Positions 63,374 to 64,000 of a stretch of DNA of 64,000 bases are shown here, in pieces. The DNA comes from Ramlibacter monticola (GTDB lineage Bacteria > Pseudomonadota > Gammaproteobacteria > Burkholderiales > Burkholderiaceae_C). Each line of letters opens with the position of its first letter. Within the stretch, counting starts at the first letter, position 1. A program made the translations under genes and the position numbers. The notes beneath the pieces are model-generated. The model ran no database searches, was not told the DNA's origin, and saw only the letters and a program-made list of their open reading frames with translations. The stretch covers positions 744,001 to 808,000 of the forward strand of contig NZ_JAEQNE010000001.1 in the NCBI RefSeq assembly GCF_016722785.1, read 5' to 3'.

Positions 63374-64000
63374 TCAGTCGGGCGCCGTGCCACGCAGGCC
63401 GGCCCGGGAGATCATGGATTGCAGTTCGGCGCTGCCGCGCAGGCTGGCGCCGAAGTCGCGCAGCCAGGCCGCGGCGGCGGGCGGGCGGCCCTTGGGCGCG
63501 GCCAGCGCCAGGTTTTCCAGGCTCCAGCGGCCCGGCAGCACCTGGGCGCCGGGCACCTGGTCGGCCAGCTCGAACAGGATCGCCTTGTTGCTGGCGAAGG
63601 CGTCGAGTTCGCCCGCTCGCAGCATCTGCGCCGCCGCCGCCAGCGAGGCGACGGGCAGCACGCGCGCCTGCTTCAGCTCGCGCGAGAGCGTCGCGTGCGA
63701 GCTGCCGCCCTCCGCCACGCCCACGCGCAGGCCCGGCTGGTCGATGCGCGCCATGTCGGTGATGCGCGCATTGCCGGCGACCAGGTAGCCCGATTCCAGC
63801 CGCACCAGCGGCGGCGTGAAGTCGGCCTCGCGCTGGCGGGCTTCGCTCGCGTTGGTGAAGGTGAGGTCGGCCTGTCCGGACTTCACGACGTCGAAGACCT
63901 CGGCGGCGCGGCGCATCTCGACGTACTGCACCGGCACGCCCAGGCGCCTGGCGGCGAGGGCGCCGAGATCGTAGGCGACGCCCGCCCGCTCGCCGCTCCT
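63374..64000 (-). CDS. Periplasmic solute-binding protein (SBP_bac_3 type), C-terminal part
   Basis: The frame is open to the window edge and 209 codons are visible. Features are AYDLGALAARRLGVPVQYVE, KSGQADLTFTNASEARQREA, SGYLVAGNARITDMARIDQP and LRAGELDAFASNKAILFELA, the two-lobed type II binding fold of amino-acid ABC receptors. The N-terminus and signal lie outside. Its stop is 20 nt before the next Bug receptor gene, so it belongs to the same operon and perhaps supplies a third uptake or sensing route. Confidence 0.85.
   Translation of the reverse strand, partial: RSGERAGVAYDLGALAARRLGVPVQYVEMRRAAEVFDVVKSGQADLTFTNASEARQREADFTPPLVRLESGYLVAGNARITDMARIDQPGLRVGVAEGGSSHATLSRELKQARVLPVASLAAAAQMLRAGELDAFASNKAILFELADQVPGAQVLPGRWSLENLALAAPKGRPPAAAAWLRDFGASLRGSAELQSMISRAGLRGTAPD

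Overview
The window is GC-rich, densely coding DNA from a betaproteobacterium of the order Burkholderiales, most likely a Comamonadaceae member close to Ramlibacter or Variovorax. Three things point there. There are TctC/Bug-type periplasmic receptors. The protocatechuate 4,5-cleavage genes are clustered. An intergenic hairpin of a type common in that family lies between ligB and ligC. No rRNA, tRNA or CRISPR array was seen. The genus is an inference.

About 1-23 kb is an accessory zone: short genes of unrelated function, long non-coding gaps, and many broken pieces (IS1182, IS110 and IS3 transposases, an OppC-type permease, an ADP-ribosylglycohydrolase, an alpha/beta hydrolase, a TctC receptor). 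A tyrosine recombinase with an XRE regulator (19.4-20.6 kb) and six copies of a short same-strand repeat lie in the same zone. At its centre (5.6-10.8 kb) is the most interesting set of genes. It contains a NADAR protein, a two-domain DraG/bacterial-PARG fusion, a macro-domain protein with a likely 1-nt frameshift, and a divergent Nudix/winged-helix regulator of NrtR type with a degraded Nudix box. A phage-type A1S_2505-like gene follows the regulator. All the enzymes are predicted to act on ADP-ribose or ADP-ribosylated targets, and the regulator has overlapping palindromes just upstream. This looks like a self-regulated ADP-ribose-processing system, possibly for NAD/ADP-ribose repair or anti-phage defence.

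From 23-36 kb the region is more chromosomal. It has a translationally coupled DUF2844/DUF3443 pair, a SARP/BTAD-alpha/beta hydrolase fusion divergent from a hydrolase plus sterol-desaturase-type hydroxylase, and two LysE exporters. A class II aldolase, a cNMP-binding/thioredoxin-reductase-like flavoprotein and an IorAB-type molybdenum hydroxylase follow.

From 36-48 kb there is a signalling and efflux block. It has a DUF1127 gene with a small membrane protein, a 1368-residue hybrid kinase with five PAS domains, a receiver-like protein lacking the usual aspartate, an OmpR-type regulator, and a complete RND pump operon (adaptor, permease, outer-membrane factor).

From 48.7-56 kb there are individual genes: a rifampin ADP-ribosyltransferase (arr), a flavin monooxygenase, a periplasmic asparaginase with a tandem repeat at its N-terminus, a ProQ/FinO RNA chaperone and an exported deaminase. 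Truncated acyl-CoA dehydrogenase and porin genes lie among them.

From 56.4 kb to the right edge there is one minus-strand operon. In transcription order it has a solute-binding protein, two Bug receptors, ligI, a tannase/feruloyl-esterase-type enzyme, ligA, ligB and ligC. Together they would take up an aromatic acid or ester, free the acid, cleave protocatechuate at 4,5, and convert the product through 2-pyrone-4,6-dicarboxylate.
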